DNA from: Echinostoma caproni
Lineage: Eukaryota; Platyhelminthes; Trematoda; Plagiorchiida; Echinostomatidae
DNA: 37,877 nucleotides
Assembly (NCBI GenBank): GCA_900618425.1
Contig: UZAN01042686.1
Coordinates: forward strand, 366 to 38,242
Reading direction: 5' to 3'
Positions within the stretch are counted from its first letter, which is position 1; the number at the start of each line of letters is the position of its first letter. A program made the translations under genes and the position numbers. Below the pieces are notes generated by a model. That model was not told where the DNA came from. It searched no databases and was given only the letters and a program-made list of their open reading frames with translations. Shown here piece after piece: positions 25,601 through 37,600 of the stretch.

Positions 25601-28600
25601 TATGGCAATGCTGAAAAGGCAACTTCATTCACTTTAAATGCATATCTGGACTTATGCTTTATGAATGCAACAGTTATTTTCAGGATGTTGCATCTAGAAA
25701 AACTGTGGTACTGGCGGAATAACTGAATGTCAGTATTTCCATCATGATATATCGGAAATAATGCTTGTTGACAAAATCATGGCATAGTGAGCATGATCAT
25801 TCCTTCCTATAAACTTACAACTCAGCCATCATGAAATACCAATCGGTAACTAGTCAATGCAAAGAATCTCTTACGGACCAGGCTTTGATATGACTTAAAC
25901 AACATCAAAATCCAACTTCATATATCGCCCTAGCGTTAACAAATTTAGACACAGTACGCTTTGCTTAATACTGACTGATTCATCACAGCATATGTTCCTA
26001 TTGAATATCCTTTAGAGAGATGAAAAGTTTCTTCTGTTTAGGTTGCATTACTGTGTAACATGTGAAGAAAAATCACGAATATGAATGCTGTTTGACTTCC
26101 ATTTTGAAAAATGTACATATTCCATGGACTAAGTTTACCAATAGAAGTGAACTATTACAGTTATTTGTTTCGAAAAAGCCAACTTGTAGTTGTAGTGTTC
26201 TGCTGTTAAATTAATGAATAAACTGGCCAAAGACATGACCATCAATGGACCCAGTGATGAGGAGACTTTAGGTGGTTTGTTTCGGCCGAGTACAAAACGC
26301 CATTCAGAACCTAGTTCTGCAGTGTATTTTTGGCATTAGTTATTATATGGAATTACATAATTAGAAAGCAGATTGTAGGCGGACATGTTTTCACGGAGTT
26401 CCTTCTCAAGCCAGTACAATCACATTTATGTGAGAAAAGAGTGGGTGGGTGTTGTGGATAGGATCAAACAGTCGAAGTAAAATAGCTATAGCAACCGGTG
26501 CCGTATGGGCACGTTTGTCTTTGAGTCTCTTGTCCAGATAAAAACGGATTACTTAAGCGTTGATAATTGATTTGTGCATTTTTCACTAAGTTTACAACAA
26601 TCAAAATGGAAATAAATCCAATTCCTCCGTGTCTGTATCCACATGGATTGATGTTCCTTGATGCGTTTAGATAGCTATCTATGTCCCAACCATGGCCATG
26701 GTCTTCTTCTGTTAGTTGAAATTGTATAACCGTTGTGTTGTTAAAGGCTTTGGTTTCATTCACTAGAAAACAGTTAAAATTGCGATACGATTCAGTCATA
26801 TATCGGAGTTGTATAGAGGTTTTTGAGAGATCAAAATGCTTCTGGGTTCCACTTTCAGTTCCCGTTTATTAAATTGGAAATGATATTAAGCCAGTTGTTC
26901 CCTTTGCTTATTTTTGATCGTTGATTACTACAATAAAGATGCAAAAGGTTTTTCGAGAAAACCTCATATTTCTTTTATTAACAACATTATACATGTTTGA
27001 CTTTACAAATTACTATGGAAGAGAGTCATTGACTGAAAATTATACAAACAGAGAGATTGATTGAACACCTGTATCAGTTAGAGTTTGCCGAAAGGCAAGG
27101 CTCTAATACACACCGGTTTATCATTTGGGTTGCATGGAGAAAAACCCTGAGCAGTGGGAAGCATCACAAGGTGAACTTTTCATGTGCAACAGAGGACCAG
27201 TTGCTTATTTATTCAGTTCGGTTCTAAATAGTGGTATTTATTAGCTGAGACTCACTTTGAGGATAGCACGAGCAATGGCTAGATATCTTTATTTTCTACA
27301 TACGGTAGTTGCCGTCTTTTGGGAATTGTTTTCAACGCTGACTGTCATACAATTTGTCACCAGTCGTGTAAATATGTTCCCGCTTATTAAATGTCATGCA
27401 AGCAGTTGGCCAGCTAATTATAGGACGCTAAAGCACAGTGTTGCACAATTCATTTTCGGAAAGATTTCGCTGTCAATCCAACGCCGCCTACCAGCGTCAC
27501 TGATTGCTCTGTCATGTGTTAGAGGCTTGGCATCAAATGAATGTGACCACGGCATTGAAAAGTGTTCTCATCACTCAAAACTCTCGGTTGCTCCAGTTTG
27601 CAGATACAATGGCTATATAACCATGGAAACTTGAACTGTTCCAGCAGGAACAGTTATTTGTAACTCTAGCCCTGCTTAGATAGGAAGATGAGCAAAATGT
27701 AACACCTACAACTCATCCACGTAAACCGTTACTTATCAGTTTCCGTTATATGTTTTGACTTTGTTATGTACCAAAAGGAATACAGCGAAACATTTCCGGA
27801 AATAAATTGTGACATTGTGCTTCTATGTTCTTTATTCAAGTTTATATAGGAAAAAACAGATTGTTTCAATTTTATCGGGTACAGCTTGTTGTGAGATATT
27901 AGCAAGTTCTACAAAAGCTTTCAGCTAATTGGGCAATAAAATATTTTCCAACCCAGTAAAATGCTTGACCACAGCCTATCATTTTATTCCCACCTTACTC
28001 GTACTCGTTCTCCCGTGTGTAACTCCATTCACCCTTGATACCGAGGTGCTGTGCATAGTTTAATATATTATTCAATTTCATGTATGTTGTTATTTCACGT
28101 CTTAAATATAATCATCGTGATACTTGTCAAATATGCTTCCACTCCTTTCCGATAACAACAATTGAAGTGAATGAAATTGGTTTGACGTATATGCATCTTG
28201 TATGGTATAGTTTATTACAGAGTGCTAATGAAAAACTGAATCCTTGTTTACCTTTAGAAATATGAAGCTTGATATGTTGCTTTCCCCCGGGTCGTTCTAA
28301 TCCGATTGGGGAGTATGCGAATGATTTTGCGAAGCACCCTATTGCAATTGGGCTGTAGATAGAACTGAAATGCTCGGTGCTCGATGTGGTATGTGGAAAC
28401 AGTTCTCGGCGATCGACTTGTTTGTCAGGATAAAGTGTCGTTTGACCATGCGGACCATAAATAAGTGTTGTCGAGTAAATCAGTCCACCCAATCTAATTC
28501 TCTGTGACTATTAAGGTAGGCCTACTTTGCTTACCGAGTTATTCACTTTATCGAATGAATGTTTCGAAAGTTGCCCAGTTCTTTATTGTTGTTTTAATAC

Positions 28601-31600
28601 AAAACAATCATTGAGTCAAATAGCTGATATAGGTAACTCTGTGATAAGGCAAAAGATATATTGGATGCTCTCACTGGAATGAGTAACACGAACGGAAAAG
28701 ACGAGATGCGAATGTGCACTTCTTTGTGATGAGTGCTCGAAGATATTATGGTGGTGCTGATAGTTTGCTCAAAATATAATGTCGTGGTAACACCAGTATC
28801 TAGCATTTGTTGCACAATATCAGTCAAAGTTGAGTGGTTTCCCATTTGAATGTATATGCGAGTTTTTTCAGTCTGAACTTACAACTTCACGAATGGATCC
28901 GACAGACCGTTCTGATCCATAGATGCCAGATCTGAGCAACGAATCACCTCAACGCACAGCTGTTTACTTTCTTCGATGTAACGCAGTCCGAGCTGAATTT
29001 TTCCACGTGTTGGACAGGCCAGGTCGAATTCACCGCGTTGTAACTGTGAGTAGAGCACAAATGTCGGAAAAAAAGAAATTTTATCATTTGTGACTGCATA
29101 TTATTTGTAAATTATTATCGGCAAGTGACTGCTGTTGATTGAAGGATTGAAGGAATTCCACAAATGCTAAGTTACAGCGGCTTATTGGGCTTTTATATCC
29201 GACAGGGGAAGTATATTCTCTCCCGTTGGCTTTGCTATTGGACGCTCACCCGGTTACTTGATTTACCAGTGATGCTATTTTCATGGTTTTTATTGTTGGA
29301 ATGCCTCTGCGGTCAAGGATATCTTTGAATACTTCAGTTTTCATGAACAAGGAGATATTACAATGTGTATCCAAGATGATGGGAACGATAGTCAATTTCC
29401 CTTTTAGAATCCATTGATGAGGCTGAATGTGGCCTCATTAGGAACTGTTAAAAACGTTTAACCCACACACACACACCAATTACCCACTGGCTATTTTATT
29501 TGTTCCTTCCCGTTTACATTGGCCAAAATAATGGCACTTTAATTTGGTTGGTACCCTCACATTGTGGTTTCTCACATACATGAATTTAAAGGAGTGAAAA
29601 TGAACTCATCAAAAACACACATTTGCATTTTTATCAATACGGCTGCCTTTGTTTATGATCTCTTGAGGTTGCCCGGGGGTCTTCATTCAGAAAAGGGACC
29701 ACGGTTATCAATTTTCTCTCGGACATGGAAGTCAGCGTACAACGAGTCCGGAATTTTGCATTGTATATCGCACTTCACAATTGTTTTGGAAAAATCAATA
29801 TAAAACTGGTAGTAGTGGGAATGCCCACCTTTATGTAGAACGAAAATTTTGACATCTGTGGTTTTGCACCAAACGTGCATGATAGAATGACCTCGTAAAA
29901 TGATTGTGTCGGAGCCTACTGCCGCTCTTATTCGTGCACCCACGCAAACGGTGAGTTCACCTAAAGATTTTAGCAGTTTTCACCAACAGTAACACAAATG
30001 CCCTTCCCGTGGCTTTCCGTCTGAGCAGTGAATATGTTACTATAAGCATCTTGTTTTGCAACCTCTGTCTCTTCTTTGTTCTCCTATACTTAATGACAAC
30101 AAAGATATTTTGAAGTTTTATTTATCTACAAAAGATAATGATAGTTATTTAGAGATTGACAAATTTCTTTAGGCTTGCCAAAACACATTTTATCGTTCGA
30201 TTTGAAAACGTAAAACAGAAAAAAATAACAGATAACCATTTCCCTCGAGAAAGTTTCCATTTCAGACAAATTCATAGTTCACCACCAAAAGTTGGGACAG
30301 ACATGGACAAGATTGATGAGATCGGAACGATTGCCTTTCTTTCATTCATTTTTCATCTGCGATCGATCATACATCTCTTTTCGTATTCTATTGATCCAAT
30401 TTGCCCCGTTACTTCCCTAATCTCAGTTCCATCGATGAATTTCCGCAGATTAGTTTCCATTCGGTGAATGAGCTAAAATGAATACAAAGCACACCGAGGT
30501 CTCGATGGACAATCCCCCCTTTCCCATGCCAAACAACCAAGCCATGCCAGTAGCATGTGATTCCCTATCGGATATAAAAGCCTCATAAATCGCCGTGATT
30601 TGTCATTGGCTGAATTTTCTCTGAACTCTTTCTCTTTGTGTGTATATGCGTAATCAGACGGAATTAGCGGAATGAAGACAAGTTATAAAAAGGTAAATGA
30701 ATTTGGCCAAAGTGTTGCCAAAATAGCGTAAAATGTGTTGAACACCATATAAAAGCTCCCGCGGTGTTTAACTGCCCCTATCAGCCGTTGGAAATATGAC
30801 CCCATCTTATGCAAGAATAAATGCTTGTAATCGAAGGGGTAGAAATTTGAAGATGAACCTATGTTTTCGAGCTGGACATACTGTCCGTGATATTCCTAAA
30901 AGCTGTTGATGCTGGCAACTCATCTAGCGTTTCATTGTCCATTGTTAGAGATTGCTATCAAAAGAGTCCATTGAATAGAGTGGCCATAATATATGCCTGA
31001 AATTTCCAACACAAGAAATATTTAAGCTCACTTCATGATATGTATTTTGTTCACCATGACCATTTGCCATACGGAACACACTTCGAGGTTGCAATACAAA
31101 CTTTCTATACACGCAATATTCCAGATCTCACCAGCCCTACAAAAATAAAATCCACCGTGTTTCGCGTGGACATGTCCCATCTGTCCATTTATGAAACTAC
31201 ATGAGCTTGAGCCATAAAGTTACACCTCAATCATTAATTCGTTTCTTATGTGTGCAAAATACAGTGGGAGGCTGAAAATTCCCCCGCTAAAAACAATAAA
31301 ATGAAAAAAGTAATCCACTATCCAGAAATGTACCAAGTCAGGTTAGCTACAGATTTTACACTGATTTACTGATTTTGTATTCAATAAATTTACCACATGA
31401 CAAACGGATCGTTGGCTTTGTGAGTCTACGGCTATTAAAATTGTGTTACATTCAAGTGTAATAGATACCGCAGGCTGATTGGTTCAAATATTCCCTCCAA
31501 CCATATCTGCCGTCACTGATTGGACTATAAAATGTGTATCATTCCTTAAATACGCATTCAGGGGAACAAGAGAACAGAACATCGGGCGGTTTTAGTTTGA

Positions 31601-34600
31601 TGAGACCGTGACAATTCAGAGTCACAAGTCTGATTTCTGTAACATCCGGACGTTTTTTTCACAAATCTGGCCTTACCATGGTAGAGTTGCCAAGCGGTCT
31701 CGATCACTGAATAATTACTCTTTCCTCTACCTAAACCCGGAGTGACTGGTGATCTTCCACCTTCATAGTGACCTTGCGCACCCGACTGGTTTACGGGGTT
31801 TGATGGCTTGTTATCATTTTGATCACATTTTCACATGAATGTTTTTACACAGATACAGAAACTGTGAAATAGTTGTGTTTATCCAATCCAGCAACAATGC
31901 TCATTCTGTTGCGGTTTAATTGTGATTCATCAAGAAAACATTATGTTCGCTTGTTTGTCCTTGTTTCTTTTCACCTTTTGGCATCGTGGTTTCCCTTTCT
32001 CGATTAATCCAACTAGTATGAACCAGTCACATGATGATTTCACAATCTAGTAACGATTGTCCTCAAACATTGACCATATTTTCAAAATCTTCCTGTTGAT
32101 AACATCAATCCCAGAATCGGACATCGTAAGTGATTTGTGTGCCAGTAATACGAGTGATGTAGTTGGCCCCACACGCCAAGATGATTCACCAGTACAAGAT
32201 GATGGCCTTTTCATGTTACGTGTCTCATATTTAAACATCTCTGGCAACCAATCAATGAAATAAGTTTGCGGCCCATTTTAGTGGCTTCAAGTATTTCAGT
32301 ATATAAATGAAACCAGTGTACTGGCTAAGCGACGACCGTATTGAATTATGACTCCATTTAGAGTTCCAAAACATGACAAGGTTGTCATGTGGAATAATGA
32401 AGTGAACTGAGATTGAATCAAATTCTCACATAATTTGAAAAAAATGAAAAGAAGGGTTATCACTTGCAGTACCATGATAATGCTTCTATCCAAACTCATA
32501 GTCGCGAAAACGTAAGATGAGATAACGTTATAATAATAATCGGCTCGCCGATTTCTATTGGCTATGGGGTCAGTTGACTAATTGGCTGATCTAATCGATT
32601 ACTCACTCATTCGTTGCCCTGAAATAGTATTATTCTCTGCTTAGTTAACAAAATCCTAATATAAGATCGGCTTGCATTTTTGTTCCATTCTACCCTGAAT
32701 TTGTAACACCATAAACCCCAAGTGAGGGATTGTAAGTCGGTTCGGTAAAATCAAAGCACCCTAGCTGGACTAGGATCGCCATGACTACGTGCAGGCTTTG
32801 TGTACCATAGATCATGTCAACATATGCTCCGGATTGCGTGCGGAGATTCACATCCGGTGGATTTGCCATTTCTGACCGTACTGTTTGGATGCAATGGGGG
32901 ACATTGATTCGTGTAAAGTGAAACATTTTTGGGGAGTGCTTCCGATAATCATACATAGAAGCGGTGGTGATGGCGACAACTGAGCAATTGAGGATTTAAC
33001 CGACATGACTGAGTTTATCACGTTAAATTGTCTCCGTTTAAAGATTTACTGGAAAATTACACAGGGGTTTCTAATCAAAGAACAATAGACACTACATACA
33101 TACTTCTAACGATTCATATTTTTCCATGTGGTAATACTTTTCAAATTGAAACAGTTTATTTACTACAATAGAGTTCTGTGAAATCATATTCGTAAATTAA
33201 ATTTTTTGTGGCTTAATGATTTCTTTTCTGTGAAAATTCTATGCACCAAGCTAGGTTGAAAGAAATCCAAACCGTTGATGAACAAACTCAGGGCACTTCG
33301 AAGCTCAGTCCTTTCCCCATACTAATTTTCTACCCATATGAGCGACTTTTCTGCGAACTTTACCTTACTTTATTTTGACCTAGTGCTTTTGACTCATTTC
33401 TGAAAGAGAAACTTTGAGCTGCATCAATGTGGACGGATCATCATTAGCCTTTTCTATCCAATCCCGCTGGATGAATTGATAACTAATCTCTGTAAATGTC
33501 ATTTGAACACATATGGAAAGCTTGCACGCAAGATTCATTTGAATCCCACACTTCCACTGCACACAAATTTAATTTCCTTTCGTTCCCAGTTGCCGACTAG
33601 ATCCCCATCTCGTAGCCTTTTTGCAAGCACAAACATATGTCCTAAATCCAGGGTACCCTCCTTATCGCGTATTACACTAATCAAAGAAGAGTCTCTCACA
33701 AACGTTTTTGACAGTTTCATAACTTAACTTTTGCTGTCCACTGAGCATTTGAAATGAACTTAAATGAACGTTTTACGCCTACAGAGGCTTCAATGACAGT
33801 TCCAATTCCTATTTACTAATGCTGAGCATGCAATCCAGCAAGCAAAGGGCGTGCATCTACTCACAGGTTTCCTCGGGCCAAGGGGCACGGCAAAGTCAGT
33901 CAGTCGATCCGATGTTAAACGACTCAAAGACAACCAGTATTCCCCGAGCCAATCTGATCCGTACAAATCCTCATCAAGCACGGCAAATCTGGGCAAAAGA
34001 TAAAACAGTACTCGTGAAAGGATGAGCTTAATCCAAAACTCTAGATCATAATTTATATAACACGCATAAAGAAAAAAGGTGCGTAGTAAAAGCTACTCGA
34101 CTGAAGTAACCGGCAATGTTCAACACTACTAGAATTGCTGAAATCAGTTTTTGTTTAATGTAATTACTTACAATAAATAGATAAGATCCTTAAATCAATC
34201 ACCATATGGGTTGGCGAGGCATAGAAAATGGGACTAGCTCAATTCTAATTTACTATTTTCCTCAATCATTTTTGTAAATCACAACAAGTGCAAAGAAAAC
34301 CCAAAATGAGTGACACAGGACCCCGATTTTCAATGCGTAATGAGGTATCCATTGAACCAGGTAGGCAGACTTGCTCTTCGCCAGCGTTTCGAAATAATAC
34401 TGCATACGATCATTTCTCATACCGCTAATTTGGACTAAATGTCAACGGTACATGAACGTTTGCCGAGGGCTGGCACTGAGAGCAGCTTCAAAATATCATT
34501 TGATGATATCGATCCAATTACTGTTTATTTTGTTGTGGAAAATTCAAAATTGATCAGAATAAATATTGAAATCGAAAACAATAGCAACTGCCGTCATTAT

Positions 34601-37600
34601 TTTCTCAATAGACAGAACTTGTGGCTGGTTAATTGTATGTCATCGATAGAGAAGCCGGTTGAATATTACGATCACGGAAGACAACTAATTTGTCTCCTAC
34701 CGGAAAATAACCATTTAGTGTTTCCCATCCTCTCTCTATCTGTTAATTTCGTATATTAAGCAAGCAGTAGTGAGCAAAACTTGTTTTCGATAAAATCATC
34801 CATGAGAAAATGCAGTTCTGCATTCAGTTAAAAATTATCAAATGATTGTAATGGTCTGATATCATGTGAAGGTAAATTCAAAACGGTCTGATTAGCTGCC
34901 CGGTGGCCGAGTGAGCAACATGCTTGCGTTCTAAATGTGAGGTCCCGGGTTTCTCAGTTAGGTCGATATATTCGCAATGCTCATGAGACCCATTCAGGTC
35001 AAAACAGTTGTTTAATGCGTCCCAGCTATTCATTTCACGCTTCATTTGCTCTTTACACGACGAACTGCATTGTATAACTGAATGAAATCCACTACCAATC
35101 TCATGTAACAAGTCAGGCTGGAGTGTTTTCAACCGATTCATAATCCTTAAGGCGAGATGTGATGCCCGCAACAAGATCACGCAGTTGTTTGTTCAGTCAG
35201 CCGATCATCCAAATTGTTCAGGATACTGGGTGTGTGGGGTGCTTCGTATGAACTGAAGAACATGCAAAAATGGTGTTCGAACCCATAGAGGGGGTTGTGG
35301 GGATGAATTCTAATCGCTTCTGTTGCGACTGGTATCCAAACGCGAACCTGCCTTGTACAAGGGTAGGAAAACCTCGGTCACTTTAACCGTGTAGTTTGTT
35401 TCAGCTAGGCCTAAAACCATTGCACTGATGAGCGAATTGATCTTTCCGGTGATCAGCCACACAAGATCCTTTTCCCGAATCCGTTTCGACAGTCGCTTGA
35501 TCACGTGAATGATTATACACAAGATGAGACCAAAGAATCAGCAACTTTGTCCTTCAAAAGCTTACACACTATTGGCTTGGACCTAAACAACACATGAAGC
35601 TTTAATAATTAAAACCTCTTACAAATTGCGACGAATAATCCCCTTTGCATGGTTTTATCCAATGTGTCACCCCTGGACGTACACGGACCTTTTGTTAACT
35701 TTAGTGTTTTATAAACTGAACTTCTTGTTGACTAAAACGCGCTAAAACGTTTTGAGCAAATAGCAATCTCATAGAAAACAGCTCGTCTTCTAGCGTGTTC
35801 TCATGGCAGATTTTCTTTGCCGTATCGCCTAAGGCATGTTCATTTTTACTTCAAGCAATACATTGCATCGGAAGTAGATGTAATGGTCTTTTCAAATTGC
35901 CCTTCTGTGCATCAAACGCTACATCGTACCATCTGATTAATGAGTGATACAGATCTGTTAAAACGGTGAACATTTGCTACATTCCATGAAAATTTTATTA
36001 TTACCGATCCGCATAACCAGTTAATCGGTTGGCCAAGAAACTTATCAAACATATCTCCCAGTGAACGAATCAACCAAATAGAGTTATGAATATCACCTGC
36101 ACAAAGCGACACTTTATTATCCTGTCTGTACATCGAATGCCACTAGATTAGCGTTCTGTTGATAAGACACCTCTTCCCATAAAGATCTCTATGAGCGGTA
36201 ACAGTTATCTTTTACGAACCCAGCAGAAATTTTGGAACACCTCTCCTGAACGTGTTTGCCGCAAGACGGTCGCCATGTGAGAGAGACAGAGGCGACATTC
36301 ACAAGTTTCTTTTCTCTAATAAGTTATCGCTAGGGTTTACGAGAGAGATATTCGTCTAATGTGTGACGGTGATGTCATACACATTGTTAATGTTATGTTA
36401 ATGTTATGTATACTCGCCAAAACGTTGAAATTTAAAGGAAACGGCGGTAAGCAGCCATGGGCAAAAATACTAATGTTGTAGGTGTGGCCTTATAGAGCCG
36501 CTGTAGAGCATACGTTAGAGAAGAGTGTAGGCAGTGTCCAGAGGTGAGTTTGCATGTTAGCAAAGCTACTGATCTCTTCACAACTGCAAGCTAAACAGAT
36601 TGTCAATAGGCTGTTCCCATTTTGCATTATTAGTAAGGTAACAGGTTCCCTAATCATTCTAAGCTGCCCCGGTGTTCTAGCATTCTATACTTCCACTTTC
36701 CTATGGATGATCAGCTTATTTGAAGGAAATCCTGAGTGTTTGGTTTCACGAATTCACTCACGTGTTTGAACAGCATCGGTAACATAACTTACATAACAGA
36801 ACATGAAACTCGGAGCTAGGGAGGAGTAAGTTTACCCGAAACAAATATATTTTCCGATTCTTCATTGTGTTTCGCTGTGTTCATTGATGCAGTTGTATTT
36901 TTTTGCCCCAGTGTCGGAGGTTAGGCGAAATAATTATTTACATTCTGTTGGAAATGATTATTAATAAAAAATATTCCTCTAACGCTTACTTCATCTCCTC
37001 CAACATCAAAATGGTGTTGTGATTTAGAATATGTGCCGTGCGACGTAGCCATACTGTGCCTTATTTTGATAGACTAGATTTAGGGTAATTTTTGTTGGAT
37101 AATTACCGGATTCTTACATTCCAGTTTAAACACCCTCATTTAGCCAGAATACGCTGTTAATGATGTTCTGAAGACTTCAATGCACACTACCTATAGGTTG
37201 ACACTGATTCACACCGAATTCAAGAGAAATCCAGATGCAGGCAACCACCGAAATTAGGAAACAGCTATCAATATCCAATCCCCTTTGGTTTTGTCTTATT
37301 CAATCAGCATGCACTTCATTCGAAAGGTCAGAAATGAAACCTTTACTCAACTAGTTTCTCCGGTTTGTGGTGTGATCAAGCTTGCGATAAAACGAACGAG
37401 GAGTTCCGTGGTTATCTTTGAGTCATCACCAAATTTATTGAATCATTACAGCCTGAAGCTTTATCAGGGTCAGAGTGTTCGATCACCTATCAACATTTTC
37501 GGGATCACCTGTATCCAGGTATTTTTACGTACTTTCTCTCCACTTACCTGAGTGTTTTCTGGTGCATATTTTTCTCCTCGAAAGGTTCGAATGTGAGAGC

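Larger units (their letters stand above)
33989..37547 (-). other. Intron between exons A and B
   Basis: This is a GTAAGT...CAG intron of 3.6 kb, phase 2. It holds one type-1 SINE (34895-35090, opposite strand) and a short (ATGTTA)n stretch near 36384-36410. It also contains two minus-strand open stretches of 70-73 codons (35310-35522, 35912-36133) that I could not assign to any family. Confidence 0.8.

Noticed and set aside
26464..26799. 111-codon minus-strand ORF as an extra exon of the rabphilin-like gene
   Set aside because: It lies between exons C and D, which already join in exact phase through a split Leu codon and give an uninterrupted C2B; inserting it would disrupt the domain.
27257..27634. 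125-codon plus-strand ORF as a real gene
   Set aside because: No domain, signal or motif recognised; it lies in an intron of the opposite-strand gene and its length is within chance for this window.
31441..31600. Pol II promoter with two inverted CCAAT boxes (ATTGG) and a TATA-like TATAAAAT
   Set aside because: The arrangement is suggestive, but no open reading frame or exon follows on the plus strand, and such motifs are common in AT-rich introns.
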